Shown here: positions 16,094 through 25,649 of the stretch, one piece after another
How the letters are laid out: each line of letters starts with the position of its first letter
Position numbering within the stretch: position 1 is the stretch's first letter
Source of the DNA: DASPPM01 sp052143835
GTDB lineage: Bacteria > Pseudomonadota > Alphaproteobacteria > JACZXZ01
Direction of reading: 5' to 3'
DNA length: 64,000 nt
Assembly (NCBI GenBank): GCA_052143835.1
Contig: JBKQRV010000112.1
Coordinates: forward strand, 12,927-76,926
Program-made: the position numbers and the translations under genes
Notes under the pieces: model-generated
Databases searched by the model: none
What the model was told of the DNA's origin: nothing
What the model saw: the letters and a program-made list of their open reading frames with translations, nothing else

Positions 16094-17728
16094 TCACCCC
16101 GCCTTGCGCTTGGCATCGCGCTCCTGGACTTGGCGTGCCAAGATGAAGCGCTGCAGCTTGCCGGTCGGCGTGAAGGGGAGCTCGGCGAAGATCTCGAGGC
16201 GCTCGGGCAGCTTGTAGGTGGCGACCTCGCCCTTGAGGAAATCGACGAACTCGGCGAGCGAGACCTCGGCCTCGGCCTTGGGCACCACGCAGAGGCAGTT
16301 GCGCTCGCCGAGGCGGGGATCGGGCACGCCGACGATCGCCGCGTGCAGCACCTTGGCGTGCGTATAGAGGATCTCCTCGACCTCGCGCGGGAAGAACTTC
16401 TTGCCGCCGCGGTTGATGATCTCCTTGGAGCGGCCGACGATGCGCACGTTGCCCTCGCCATCGGCGAATTCGCCGAGGTCCCCCGAGCGGAACCAGCCGT
16501 CGGCGGTGAAGGCCTCGGCGTTCGCTTGCGCATTGTCGCTGTAGCCGAGATGCACCGAGGGGCCGAAGCAGGCGATCTCGCCTTGCTCGCCCGGACCCAC
16601 GTCCCTGCCGTCCGGGGCGAGCAGGCGCAGCCCCATGCCCTCGACCGCGTGCCCGATGGTGCCGTTCACGCGCTCGGGGTCGTCCTCGAAGCGCGTGTAG
16701 CTGTGGTAGCCGGTCTCGAGCATGCCGTAGAGCTCGATGATCCGGCCCGACATGCGGCGCTGGAACTCGCGCAGCGTCTCGACCGGACAGGAGGCGCCGC
16801 CGGTGATGACGACGCGCAAGGAGGAGACGTCGAAGCGCTCGAGCTCCGGATCGTTGAGCATGGCGATGATCGAGGCGGGGGCCGTGCCGATGAAGCTGAC
16901 GCGCTCGCGCTCGATGAGCTCGAGGGCCGCGCGCCCCGAGAAGTGGTCGAGCAGCACCGCGCGCGCGCCGAGCATCAGGGCCTGGAGCAGGAGGAGATAG
17001 CCCCAATTGAGGCCGATGGGGAGATAGATGAGGAAGACGTCGTCTTGGCTCGCGCGCATGTCGCGCGTCATGAAGCGCACGGCCGGGAGCGTGGTGTTGA
17101 AAGAATGCAGCACGCACTTCGGATTTCCCGTGGTGCCCGAGGTGAAGGCCATGCGGTAGACCTCGTTGGCATCCATGTGCACCCGCTCTTCGAGGGGGAG
17201 GGGGGCCGAGGTCCGAAGTCCCTCGACAAGGGAGACCGTGTCGCCTCCGCCCTCGCCGTCGATCACGCAAACGAGCTTGAGCTCCGGCAGTCGGGGCTTG
17301 AGTGCCTGCACCATGGCGGGATAGTCGAAGCCCTTGAACGATGTGGCAGAGACATACGCGCGGCTTTTCGAGAAGCGCAGGATGTATTCGACCTCGCGGC
17401 TGCGGAAATCGGGGCTGATCTTGTTGGCGACGGCGCCGAGCAATTCGAGGGAGAAGAAGACGTAGGCGAACTCCACCCAGTTGGGGAGCTGGATGGTCAC
17501 CACGTCCCCGCGCCCGATGCCGCACTTTCTGAGGAAGGCGGCGGTGCGATCGACCTTCTCCAGGAGCTCGCCGTAGCTGACGCGGGACTTGGCGTCGATG
17601 ACGGCGATCCGCTCCGGGTGCTGCGCCGCCACCGCACTCAGCAAATCGTAGAAGGTCTCCTTGCCCCAATGGCCCGATTTGGTGAAGCGCTCGATCATCT
17701 CCTTAGTGAGGCGGGTCTCGAAAGGCAT
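16094..17728 (-). CDS. Class I adenylate-forming acyl-CoA ligase
   Basis: AMP-binding acid-CoA ligase of 544 residues. Phosphate-binding loop TSGTTGNPK near residue 193, A5-type ELYGMLETGYH, A7-type WFRSGDLGE, A8 hinge GRSKEIINRGGKKFFP and the catalytic C-terminal Lys in TPTGKLQR. ATG 17728 follows AAAGGAG; the open frame upstream to 18136 is chance. Resembles fatty/aromatic acid-CoA ligases (cyclohexanecarboxylate or medium-chain types). Diverges from a molybdopterin hydroxylase gene. Substrate unknown. Confidence 0.9.
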   Translation of the reverse strand: MPFETRLTKEMIERFTKSGHWGKETFYDLLSAVAAQHPERIAVIDAKSRVSYGELLEKVDRTAAFLRKCGIGRGDVVTIQLPNWVEFAYVFFSLELLGAVANKISPDFRSREVEYILRFSKSRAYVSATSFKGFDYPAMVQALKPRLPELKLVCVIDGEGGGDTVSLVEGLRTSAPLPLEERVHMDANEVYRMAFTSGTTGNPKCVLHSFNTTLPAVRFMTRDMRASQDDVFLIYLPIGLNWGYLLLLQALMLGARAVLLDHFSGRAALELIERERVSFIGTAPASIIAMLNDPELERFDVSSLRVVITGGASCPVETLREFQRRMSGRIIELYGMLETGYHSYTRFEDDPERVNGTIGHAVEGMGLRLLAPDGRDVGPGEQGEIACFGPSVHLGYSDNAQANAEAFTADGWFRSGDLGEFADGEGNVRIVGRSKEIINRGGKKFFPREVEEILYTHAKVLHAAIVGVPDPRLGERNCLCVVPKAEAEVSLAEFVDFLKGEVATYKLPERLEIFAELPFTPTGKLQRFILARQVQERDAKRKAG

Positions 17729-17965
17729 GGGCGGCTCCTTTTGGGCGCGGTCGTTCCTTGCTGTCCCCAGCCTCGCTGTCGCTCGCGAGCATGAGCCTAT
17801 GGCGACCGGCGGGCGGCGTTCAAGGGATTTGCAGCACGACCGCGGCTGAAGGGCGCCTGTCTGGGCCTCGATACCTTGACCATGGTCGGGGCGGAGCGGT
17901 CTTGCCCCGAGGGCGGAGGCGGTCGATATCCTATCCGACTTGCGGACGATAGCGAGAGGGCATTC

Positions 17966-20335
17966 ATGGACGCGCGTTATCCGGTCGAGGACTCGAGCGA
18001 GAGGCAATACGGCATCGGCCAGGCGGTGCCGCGCAGTGAGGATCCCTATCTCCTGCGCGGCGAGGGCCGCTACACCGACGATGTGAAGCTGCCCTCCCAG
18101 GCCTATGCCGTGATGGTGCGCAGCCGCCATGCCCACGGCCGGGTCAAGTCAATAGACGCGCGCGCCGCGCGCGCCATGCCGGGCGTGCTCGCGGTGGTGA
18201 CCGGCGAGGAGCTCGCGGCCGCCGGCTACGGCACGCTCAAATGCCTGCTTCCCGCGACCAATCGCGACGGCACCCCCATGCGCCAGCCCGCCTGGCCCGC
18301 CTTGACGACGGACCGCGTGCGCTATTTGGGCGATGCGCTCGCCTGCGTCGTCGCCGAAAGCGTGGCCCAGGCCAAGGACGCGGCCGAGGCGGTCGAGGTC
18401 GAGATCGAGCCGCTTCCCGTGGTCACGCGCGCGAGCGAGGCGGCGAAGCCGGGCGCTCCTCTTGTCTACGACGACGTTCCCTTGAATATCGCCGCCGATT
18501 TCCATTACGGCGACGCCGAGAAGGTCGCCGACGCCTTCAATCGCGCGGCCCATGTCACGCGGCTCGAGATCGTCAACAACCGCGTCGTGGTCTGCGCCAT
18601 GGAGCCGCGCTCGGCCGTCGCCGCCTACGACGCCAAGGCGGACAAATGGACGTTCCACGCCGGCTGCCAGGGCGTCTTCGGCCTACGCAACCAGATCGCC
18701 AAGGACATCCTCAAGGTGCCGCTCGAGAAGGTGCGCGTGCTTTCCGGCAACATCGGCGGCTCCTTCGGCATGAAGGCGCCGGTCTTCCCCGAATATGTCT
18801 GCATCCTGCATGCCGCGCGCGCGCTCGGCCGCCCCGTCAAGTGGACGGACGAGCGCTCGGAGAGCTTTCTCTCCGACACGCAGGGTCGCGACCACGAATA
18901 CCTGGCCGAGCTGGCGCTCGACGAGGACGGCCGGTTCCTCGCGTTGCGCATCACCGGCTACGGCAACCTCGGCGGCCGGCTGGCGCACGTCTCGCCGCTC
19001 ATGCCGACGATGAACGTCACCAAGAACGCGATCGGCGTCTACCGCACGCCGCTCGTCGAGACCTCGACCAAGCTCGTCTTCACCAACACGGTGCCGATCA
19101 ACGCCTATCGCGGCGCCGGCCGGCCCGAGGGCAACTACGTCATGGAGCGGCTCGTCGACGCGGCGGCGCGCGAGATGGGGATCGACCCCGTCGAGCTGCG
19201 CCGGCGCAATCACGTGCGGCCCGAGGAGATGCCCTACAAGACGCCGGCGGGCACCACCTACGACAGCGGCGACTTCACCCGCCTCATGGAGAAGGCGCTC
19301 GCCGAGGCCGACTGGAACGACTTTGCCGGGCGCAGGCGGGAGAGTGCCGCGCGCGGGCTCCTGCGCGGCCGCGGCATCGGCAATTATCTCGAGGTGACCG
19401 CACCCCCCATGAAGGAGATGGGCGGCATCCGCTTCGAGGCCAATGGCACGGTCACCATCATCACCGGCACGCTCGACTACGGCCAGGGCCACGCCTCGCC
19501 CTTCGCGCAGATCCTGCACGAGAAGCTCGGCGTGCCCTTCGCGCGCATCCGCCTCCTCCAGGGCGACAGCGACGAGCTCGTCGCGGGCGGGGGCACGGGC
19601 GGCTCGAAGTCGGTGATGGCGAGCGGCTCGGCGATCGTGGAGGCGAGCGCGAAGGTGGTCGAGCAGGGCAAGAAGATCGCCTCGGTCGTGCTCGAGGCGG
19701 CGGCGGCCGACATCGAGTTCGCAGGCGGCCGCTTCACCATTGTCGGCACCGACCGCGGAATCGGCATCATGGAGCTCGCGGAGAAGCTGCGCCATGGGCT
19801 CAAGCTGCCGCCCGAGGTGCCGGCGACGCTCGACGTGAAGCACGTCTTCGACCACGCGCCTTCGGCCTATCCCAACGGCTGCCACATCGCCGAGGTCGAG
19901 ATCGACCCCTCGACCGGGACGGCCGAGGTCGTGCGCTACGTCATGGTCAACGACTTCGGCAACCTCATCAACCCGCTCCTCGTCGAAGGCCAGCTCCATG
20001 GCGGCGTCGTCCAGGGCATCGGCCAGGCGCTCATGGAGCGCACCGTGTACGACGAGGACGGCCAGCTCTTGACCGGCTCCTACATGGATTATGCGCTCCC
20101 GCGCGCGCCCGACCTGCCGAGCTTCGCCTTCTTCAGCCACCCGGTGCCGGCCAAGACCAACCTGCTGGGTGCGAAGGGCTGCGGGGAAGCCGGCTGCGCC
20201 GGCTCGCTGCCTGCGGTGATGAACGCCGTCGTCGACGCCCTCAGCGGGCTCGGCATCCGCCACCTCGACATGCCCGCCACCCCGCTTGCGATTTGGCAGG
20301 CGATTCAACAGGCGCAGAAGCACAGCGTGGCGTGA
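17966..20335 (+). CDS. Xanthine dehydrogenase-family molybdopterin-binding large subunit
   Basis: Molybdenum hydroxylase large subunit, 789 residues, similar in layout to CoxL. The active-site loop is AYRGAGRPE (about residue 378), so it is not the form I CO dehydrogenase, which has AYRCSFR. The catalytic Glu is in GCGEAGCAG (about residue 741). ATG 17966 follows GAGAGGG. Medium (FAD) and small (2Fe-2S) subunit genes normally sit next to it; none is found on either side. A hydroxylase acting on an aromatic, heterocyclic or aldehyde substrate is expected. Confidence 0.9.
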   Translation: MDARYPVEDSSERQYGIGQAVPRSEDPYLLRGEGRYTDDVKLPSQAYAVMVRSRHAHGRVKSIDARAARAMPGVLAVVTGEELAAAGYGTLKCLLPATNRDGTPMRQPAWPALTTDRVRYLGDALACVVAESVAQAKDAAEAVEVEIEPLPVVTRASEAAKPGAPLVYDDVPLNIAADFHYGDAEKVADAFNRAAHVTRLEIVNNRVVVCAMEPRSAVAAYDAKADKWTFHAGCQGVFGLRNQIAKDILKVPLEKVRVLSGNIGGSFGMKAPVFPEYVCILHAARALGRPVKWTDERSESFLSDTQGRDHEYLAELALDEDGRFLALRITGYGNLGGRLAHVSPLMPTMNVTKNAIGVYRTPLVETSTKLVFTNTVPINAYRGAGRPEGNYVMERLVDAAAREMGIDPVELRRRNHVRPEEMPYKTPAGTTYDSGDFTRLMEKALAEADWNDFAGRRRESAARGLLRGRGIGNYLEVTAPPMKEMGGIRFEANGTVTIITGTLDYGQGHASPFAQILHEKLGVPFARIRLLQGDSDELVAGGGTGGSKSVMASGSAIVEASAKVVEQGKKIASVVLEAAAADIEFAGGRFTIVGTDRGIGIMELAEKLRHGLKLPPEVPATLDVKHVFDHAPSAYPNGCHIAEVEIDPSTGTAEVVRYVMVNDFGNLINPLLVEGQLHGGVVQGIGQALMERTVYDEDGQLLTGSYMDYALPRAPDLPSFAFFSHPVPAKTNLLGAKGCGEAGCAGSLPAVMNAVVDALSGLGIRHLDMPATPLAIWQAIQQAQKHSVA

Positions 20336-20356
20336 ATAGCTCTAGACCTCGATAAT

Positions 20357-20461
20357 TCGAGCGTCACCCCCACCCTACCCTCCCCCTTCGAGGGGGAGGG
20401 GGAGGTTTTGATGTCACTCGCCCATCCCCTCCCCCCTTGAGGGGGAGGGTAGGGAGGGGGG
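20357..20461. repeat. GC-rich palindromic repeat, copy 1
   Basis: About 105 bases with two hairpins, CTCCCCCTTCGAGGGGGAG and CTCCCCCCTTGAGGGGGAG, joined by a ttgatgtc-cgcccat linker. A second copy with the same linker pattern is at 50667-50770. Located between the convergent hydroxylase and CHRD genes, where it could end transcription. Confidence 0.75.
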
Positions 20462-20485
20462 CAAGAAACGAAGCAGCCGGCGGCG

Positions 20486-20935
20486 TTACATGCCCGCCAT
20501 CACCTGGCCGCGGATCTCGCCGGGGCCGTGGGCCGCGGTGTGGATGTTGATGTAGATCTTGCCGCCGAGAAAATCGGCCATCTGCGCGTCGGTCAAGGTG
20601 GCCGAGCCCTTCATCGGGCTGGGGCCGACGGGGATCGGCACTTCTACACCGGCATTCGCACCGGCGGCGGCGGGCCCGTGGAAGTGGGCCGCCTTGGCAT
20701 CGCCGCTCAAGCCGCTGTAGCTGATCTCCCAGCTCAGCATCTTGGTTGCCTTGTCGAGCGTGAGGGTCGCCTTGCCGGTGGCCGCCGTCGTCACCGGCGG
20801 CACCTCGGAGGCGCCGTTCAAGGTCGCCGTCATCTTCGTCATCATGCCTTGTGCTAAGCTGCTCGAGAGCGCGCCGATCGCCAGTGCCGCCACCGCGGCC
20901 ATCGTCCAGAATGCTCTGCGGGTAATCCGCGACAT
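20486..20935 (-). CDS. Exported CHRD-domain protein
   Basis: 149 residues: a signal peptide (positively charged MSRITRRAF, hydrophobic to about residue 28) followed by one CHRD domain. Typical CHRD marks are TATLNGASEVPPV, AAHFHGPAAAG and AHGPGEIRGQVMAG near the C-terminus. ATG 20935 has GGGAGGGGAA. The domain, first seen in chordin, is common in secreted bacterial proteins of unknown role. Neighbouring cupredoxin gene is divergent. Confidence 0.88.
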   Translation of the reverse strand: MSRITRRAFWTMAAVAALAIGALSSSLAQGMMTKMTATLNGASEVPPVTTAATGKATLTLDKATKMLSWEISYSGLSGDAKAAHFHGPAAAGANAGVEVPIPVGPSPMKGSATLTDAQMADFLGGKIYINIHTAAHGPGEIRGQVMAGM

Positions 20936-21111
20936 GTTCCCCTCCCAGGTTCGTTTCGGTCCCGGGCATTATTCGCCGGTGGGGCCGCCCGGGTCCACAA
21001 GTGCTCGGCTGAAGCGCTTCACATTCCCGTGATTTGCCGCCACCCCCGGCATCAAAATACCACGTTTTGGTCTATTGATCGGGTCCGGCCGGCAAGGAAA
21101 GGGTCGTGGCA

Positions 21112-21513
21112 ATGCACCGTCCGCTCTCGCTTGCTCTCGCCTGCGTTGTGCTCGCCCTTGCGAGCCTCGCCGCGCGCGCCGCCGCCGTCGACTGGAGCAA
21201 GGCCGAGCTCTTTACCGTGACCATGACGGAGTATCGCTTCACCCCGAGCGATCTCAAATTCCGCCGTGGCGTGCCCTATCGCCTGCACTTGCAGAACGAC
21301 GGCAAGGACACGCACGAGTTCGGCGCGCCCGAGTTCTTCAAGGCGGTCGAGGTCAGGAACCCCGAGGTGCTGGCCCAGGAAGGCAAGGAAGTCTTCCTGC
21401 AGCCGCACGAGAGCAAGGACGTCTATTTCATTGCCGAGCGCCCGGGCCGCTTCCCGCTCGCCTGCCCCGATCACGATTGGGAAGGCATGACCGGCACGAT
21501 CACGGTCGAGTAA
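21112..21513 (+). CDS. Exported cupredoxin-like type 1 copper protein
   Basis: 133 residues with a signal peptide ending near AARAAA (residue 25). The mature domain shows a type 1 copper set: His68 in DTHEFG, then Cys118, His121 and Met126 in ACPDHDWEGM. Such small periplasmic proteins carry electrons or bind copper. ATG 21112 was chosen; GTG 21106 is an alternative since the AAGGAAAGGG site fits either. Stands alone between the CHRD gene and the HD-GYP gene. Confidence 0.85.
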   Translation: MHRPLSLALACVVLALASLAARAAAVDWSKAELFTVTMTEYRFTPSDLKFRRGVPYRLHLQNDGKDTHEFGAPEFFKAVEVRNPEVLAQEGKEVFLQPHESKDVYFIAERPGRFPLACPDHDWEGMTGTITVE

Positions 21514-21587
21514 GCGGCTCCCCTCATACCCCTCGCTCCCGCGCGCCTCTTGTCGGGCTGCGGGCATTGCCGCGGACGTGCCGCCCC

Positions 21588-24506
21588 TCACGCCGGGCGG
21601 AGAAACTTCGCGGGGTCGATGGCGTCGATCTGCTCAGGCGCCAGGAAGCGCTCGGCATACTCGCGGTAGACGCCGGATTTAAGGAAGAGCTCGAACACGT
21701 CGGGGTCGATGTGATCCGAGTCGCGCATCTGGGCCATGATGGTGAAGCTCTGGCTCAGCGTCTTGCCGCGCTTGTAGGGCCGGTCGACCGCGGTCAGCGC
21801 CTCGAAGATGTCGGCGATCGCCATCATGCGCGCCGCCCAGCTCATCTCGTCGCGCGTGAGGCGGCGGGGATAGCCCGTTCCGTCCATCTTCTCGTGGTGG
21901 CCGCAGGCGATCTCCACCACGTTGCGCAGGCTGCGCGGCAGCGGCAGGCTCGAGAGCATGCGGATGGTCTCGACCATGTGCTCGTTGATCTTGTAACGGT
22001 CCTCGGGGGTGAGCGTGCCGCGGAAGACCGAGAGGTTGTGGAGCTCGCCGCGATTGTAGAGGTGCTTGGGCACGTGCAGCTTGAAGCCCCACGGGTTGTC
22101 CTCGGCGATGTGGTGGCGCGCCTCGCGCTCGAAGATGTGCTCGGGCCGGTCGGCGAGGAGCGGCTCTTGCACCGGAAGGGGTAGCGCCGGCGTGCGCGCC
22201 TTGCGCTCCTGTTCCTCGTGCGAGAGGCCGATGCGGTCGTCGAGCGTGCGCGTCCAGCGCCGCTTCGCGATCTCCCTCAGGCGTACCAAATCCTTCTGCG
22301 CCATCGACTCTCCGCCCTCGTTGCAGCAGGCGACGAAGGCGAACTCCTCGTCGAGGCTGCGCCACAGCGCCTCGAGCTCGGCGCGGCCGGCCGCCCGGTC
22401 CCCACCCTCGGCCACGCCCTTCCAATACCCCACCTCGGCCTCGCGCTTGATGACCTCGAAGCGCATGCGCACTTCGTGCAGGCGATCGTAGACGGTCTCG
22501 AGCTTGGTCGCCTTGTCCACCACGTATTCGGGCGTGGTGACCTTGCCGCAGTCGTGCAGCCAGGCGGCGATGTGGAGCTCCTCCCATTCCTCCTCGCTAA
22601 GCGCGAAGTCCTTGAAGGGACCCTCCGTCATGTGCTCGGCCGCGCGCGCGAGCATTTTGGTGAGCTCGGGCACGCGCTGGCAGTGGCCGCCGGTGTAGGG
22701 GCTCTTGGCGTCGATGGCGCCGGCGACGAGCTGGATGAAGGCCTCAAGCAGGCGCTTCTGCTCGAGCAGCAGGCGCTGGGACTCGAGAGCCACGGCCGCA
22801 GTGCCCGAGACCGCCTCGACGAGCGCCATCACGTCCTCGTGCCCGGCTTCGCTGAAGATATCGGCGTCCTGCGCCAGGAGCAGCACGCCCACCACTTGAT
22901 TCTGCCGGTTCTTGAGGGGAATCGCGTAGGTGGTAAGCGCCTTCTGGTGCTCGGAACGCGGATACCAGCGGGCGAGATCCTCGCGGCTGACCATGAGCCT
23001 GAGGTTGCCCTCGCGCGCGGCGCGGATCGCGGGGTGCTTGCTCGCCTCGGCCGGATCGAGGTCGTCGGGGCGGTACTCCCTGACGACGCCATCCCAGCGC
23101 GAGAGGGCGCCGCTCAGCTTGCCATCGGGCTCGGCGAGGTAGATCACCCCGCCCCGCGCCGAGGCGATGCGGATGGTCTCCTCGAGGATGCGGCCGATGA
23201 GGCGGTCGAAATTCCGCTCGTTGGCGAGAACCGCCCCTATGCTGAGAAGCTGGCGGATCGTCGACTTCATCGCACCCATCGCGGCTGCGAGCGTGTCGAT
23301 CTCGGCGATCGCCGAGCGCACCGCGACCGGCTCATCGAAACGCAGCGTCTGCACGGCGCGCGCCTCCGCGGTCAAAGCCTTGAGCGGACGGGAGGCGAGC
23401 CGCGACACGGCGAAGGTCGCCGGCACCGCTGCGGCCAGGACCAGGAGGGCGATGAGCAGGCCCTCGTTGCGGATGCGCCGGGCCTCGATCAGCAATTGCG
23501 CCTGCGGCACGGCCACGGCGAGGAATAGCGGCGTGCCCGGCTCCTTGAGCGGCGCCACGTAGCCCTGCCAGGCGTTGCCGTCCGCGTCCTCGACCGCGCG
23601 CACGCGCCCGCCGCCCGGCTCGAGGTTTTGGGCGAGACTTGCCAGGATCGGGCTCGCGACCTCGGCGGCTTTGGGCAGGACCGCAGTGCCAAGCTCGTCC
23701 ACGACCGGCCGGTGGCCCTGGTCGGCCTGGGCGATCACCTCGCCGGCGGCGTTGAAAATCATGAGCTCAGCCCCCGCGGTCGGCCGGGCGTCGCGCAGGA
23801 TATCCCTGAGAGCCCTGAGACCGAGATCCACCGCCACGACCGCATGGCCGTCCTCGCTGCGCTTGGCCACGGTGACGCCGATCGCTTGGGTGGTGAAGAA
23901 CATGTAGGGATCGGTGACCTGGACCGCGTCGCTGGCAAGTGCTGCCTTGAACCAGGGCCGCGTCCGCGGATCGAATATGTAGTCGGGAGCCGGCCGGTTG
24001 GCGAGGACGCGCAGGTTATCGTCGAGGAAGAGGTAGCGGCCGACCTGCGGCCCCGTCTCCTCGTGACTCATGGCCTGCACGAAATATGTCGTGCCCTCGG
24101 GCGCCATGAGCGTGCGCTCGACCCGGCCGCCCGGCACGAAGGGGCGCACGAGGAAGAAGTCGCCGTCGTCATAGCCGATATAGGCGGCGGCCAGATCGGC
24201 CTGCGAGCGCAGCGTTTGCACCAGGATCGGCAGGTCGCGCAAGCGCGCCTCGAGGGTGGACGCCTCGACGAGCGAGGTGGTGGCAACCAGGCTCGTGGCG
24301 CGCCGTGCCGGGCTGAAGGTGGCGCGCACGGCCGAGCGCACCTCGCCGCCGATACGCTCGAAGAGCGTCGCGGTCGCCGACAAGAGCATGTTCTTGGTCG
24401 CCCGGTATTCCCAGGAGATGAGCACGCCCGCGAAGATGAGGAGGAGGGTGAGGAAGAGTGCTGCGACATAGGTCGGCAGGGAGTAGCGGCTGAAGGATCG
24501 GGCCAT
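21588..24506 (-). CDS. Membrane Cache-HAMP-GAF-HD-GYP signalling protein
   Basis: 972 residues. N-terminal membrane segment (about 12-33), large periplasmic Cache-type sensor (to about 335, with the PWFKAAL segment), second membrane segment (about 345-370), HAMP (to about 420), GAF domain (about 430-580) and an HD-GYP phosphodiesterase: HDCGK near residue 649 and HHEKMDGTGYP near 868. HD-GYP enzymes hydrolyse cyclic di-GMP. About 150 extra residues separate the two halves, while the usual distance is about 60-65. ATG 24506 has GGAG at seven bases; ATG 24512 is too close to it. Confidence 0.88.
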   Translation of the reverse strand: MARSFSRYSLPTYVAALFLTLLLIFAGVLISWEYRATKNMLLSATATLFERIGGEVRSAVRATFSPARRATSLVATTSLVEASTLEARLRDLPILVQTLRSQADLAAAYIGYDDGDFFLVRPFVPGGRVERTLMAPEGTTYFVQAMSHEETGPQVGRYLFLDDNLRVLANRPAPDYIFDPRTRPWFKAALASDAVQVTDPYMFFTTQAIGVTVAKRSEDGHAVVAVDLGLRALRDILRDARPTAGAELMIFNAAGEVIAQADQGHRPVVDELGTAVLPKAAEVASPILASLAQNLEPGGGRVRAVEDADGNAWQGYVAPLKEPGTPLFLAVAVPQAQLLIEARRIRNEGLLIALLVLAAAVPATFAVSRLASRPLKALTAEARAVQTLRFDEPVAVRSAIAEIDTLAAAMGAMKSTIRQLLSIGAVLANERNFDRLIGRILEETIRIASARGGVIYLAEPDGKLSGALSRWDGVVREYRPDDLDPAEASKHPAIRAAREGNLRLMVSREDLARWYPRSEHQKALTTYAIPLKNRQNQVVGVLLLAQDADIFSEAGHEDVMALVEAVSGTAAVALESQRLLLEQKRLLEAFIQLVAGAIDAKSPYTGGHCQRVPELTKMLARAAEHMTEGPFKDFALSEEEWEELHIAAWLHDCGKVTTPEYVVDKATKLETVYDRLHEVRMRFEVIKREAEVGYWKGVAEGGDRAAGRAELEALWRSLDEEFAFVACCNEGGESMAQKDLVRLREIAKRRWTRTLDDRIGLSHEEQERKARTPALPLPVQEPLLADRPEHIFEREARHHIAEDNPWGFKLHVPKHLYNRGELHNLSVFRGTLTPEDRYKINEHMVETIRMLSSLPLPRSLRNVVEIACGHHEKMDGTGYPRRLTRDEMSWAARMMAIADIFEALTAVDRPYKRGKTLSQSFTIMAQMRDSDHIDPDVFELFLKSGVYREYAERFLAPEQIDAIDPAKFLRPA

Positions 24507-24739
24507 GGGCATACTCCGTTGCGGGTCCGCACCACGACTGCGAGGAGGGCGATCTTCGCGAACGGCCCGCCCCCGCCGAAACGGTCGATCAAGTCGGCAC
24601 GGAGTGCAAGGTCAATTTGATGAAATGCCGCTTCCGGCGGGTGGCGCGAGGCTTTGCCGTCAAGCGCCAAGGGGCTATCATCGGGGGGCGCTTGTGGCGA
24701 GTGCTGCCGCGCTGCCGGCATTGGAGGCGGGGAGGGGTC

Positions 24740-25630
24740 ATGGCGAAAATCTCGGGCGTGTGGTTGCCCGTCGTGACACCGTTCGTCGACGGCGAGGTCG
24801 ATTTCGCGAGCTACGAGCGCTTGCTCGAGCACGCGCTCGGCAAGGGTGTTACGGGAATCTTCCCGCTCGGCACCACCGGCGAGAGCCCGACCGTCGAGGA
24901 CGACGAGATGGAGGCGATCGTCGAGCGCACCGTGAGCGTCGTCGCGGGCCGGGTGCCGGTCTTCGTGGGCGTCGGCGGCAATGCGACCAGGAAGGTCGTG
25001 AAGACGCTGAAGCGGCTCGAGCGCTACGCGTTCCCCGGCATCGTCTCGGTCTGTCCCTATTACAACCGGCCGAGCCAGGAGGGCATGCGCGAGCATTTCA
25101 CGCGCATCGCCGAGGCGACCGACCGCGAGATCGTCATCTACAACATCCCCTACCGCACCGGCGTCAACCTGACGAACGACACGCTTCTAGCGCTCGCCGA
25201 ACTTCCCAACATCAAGGGAGTCAAGGACTCCTCGGGCAATCTCGCCCAATCGATCGAGCTCCTGCGCCGGCGGCCCAAGGGATTCGCGGTGATGACCGGG
25301 GAGGACCCGTATTTCTATACGATGCTCGCGCATGGCGCCGACGGCGGCATCCTGGCCTCCGCCCACCTCAAGACGGAGCTCTTCGTGGCCGTCTACGAGC
25401 GCATGCTGGCGAACGACCATCGCGGCGCGCGCGCCGTCTGGTCCCGGCTCGAGACCCTGGTGCCGCTCCTCTTCAAGGAAGCCAACCCGATGCCGATCAA
25501 GCACTGCTTGTGGCGCCGGGGCCTCATCCGCTCGGCGGAGTGCCGCCTGCCGCTCTCGCGGGTCTCGCGCGCCCTCGCCGATGAGCTCGAGCGGCTGGAA
25601 GGCGGTGCCGCCGACCGGGCCGCGGAATAG
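24740..25630 (+). CDS. DapA/DHDPS-family aldolase
   Basis: Class I pyruvate-dependent aldolase family, 296 residues. Schiff-base Lys162 in IKGVKDSSG, catalytic Tyr134 in YNIPYRT, Thr45-Thr46 in GTTGES. Arg139, in the place of the DHDPS carboxylate-binding Arg, is kept, which favours 4-hydroxy-tetrahydrodipicolinate synthase-like substrates. ATG 24740 follows GGAGGGG. It is the first gene of a run with a NitT/TauT binding protein and an FAH hydrolase, so a catabolic aldolase or lyase role is also likely. Confidence 0.85.
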   Translation: MAKISGVWLPVVTPFVDGEVDFASYERLLEHALGKGVTGIFPLGTTGESPTVEDDEMEAIVERTVSVVAGRVPVFVGVGGNATRKVVKTLKRLERYAFPGIVSVCPYYNRPSQEGMREHFTRIAEATDREIVIYNIPYRTGVNLTNDTLLALAELPNIKGVKDSSGNLAQSIELLRRRPKGFAVMTGEDPYFYTMLAHGADGGILASAHLKTELFVAVYERMLANDHRGARAVWSRLETLVPLLFKEANPMPIKHCLWRRGLIRSAECRLPLSRVSRALADELERLEGGAADRAAE

Positions 25631-25649
25631 TCTCTCTAAGGGAGGACGT

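Noticed and set aside
16079..17794. Plus-strand open frame of 571 codons
   Set aside because: It is antisense to a well-supported acyl-CoA ligase gene with intact motifs.
17966..20335. CoxL subunit of carbon monoxide dehydrogenase
   Set aside because: The active-site loop is AYRGAGR, not AYRCSFR, and no CoxM/CoxS genes are adjacent.
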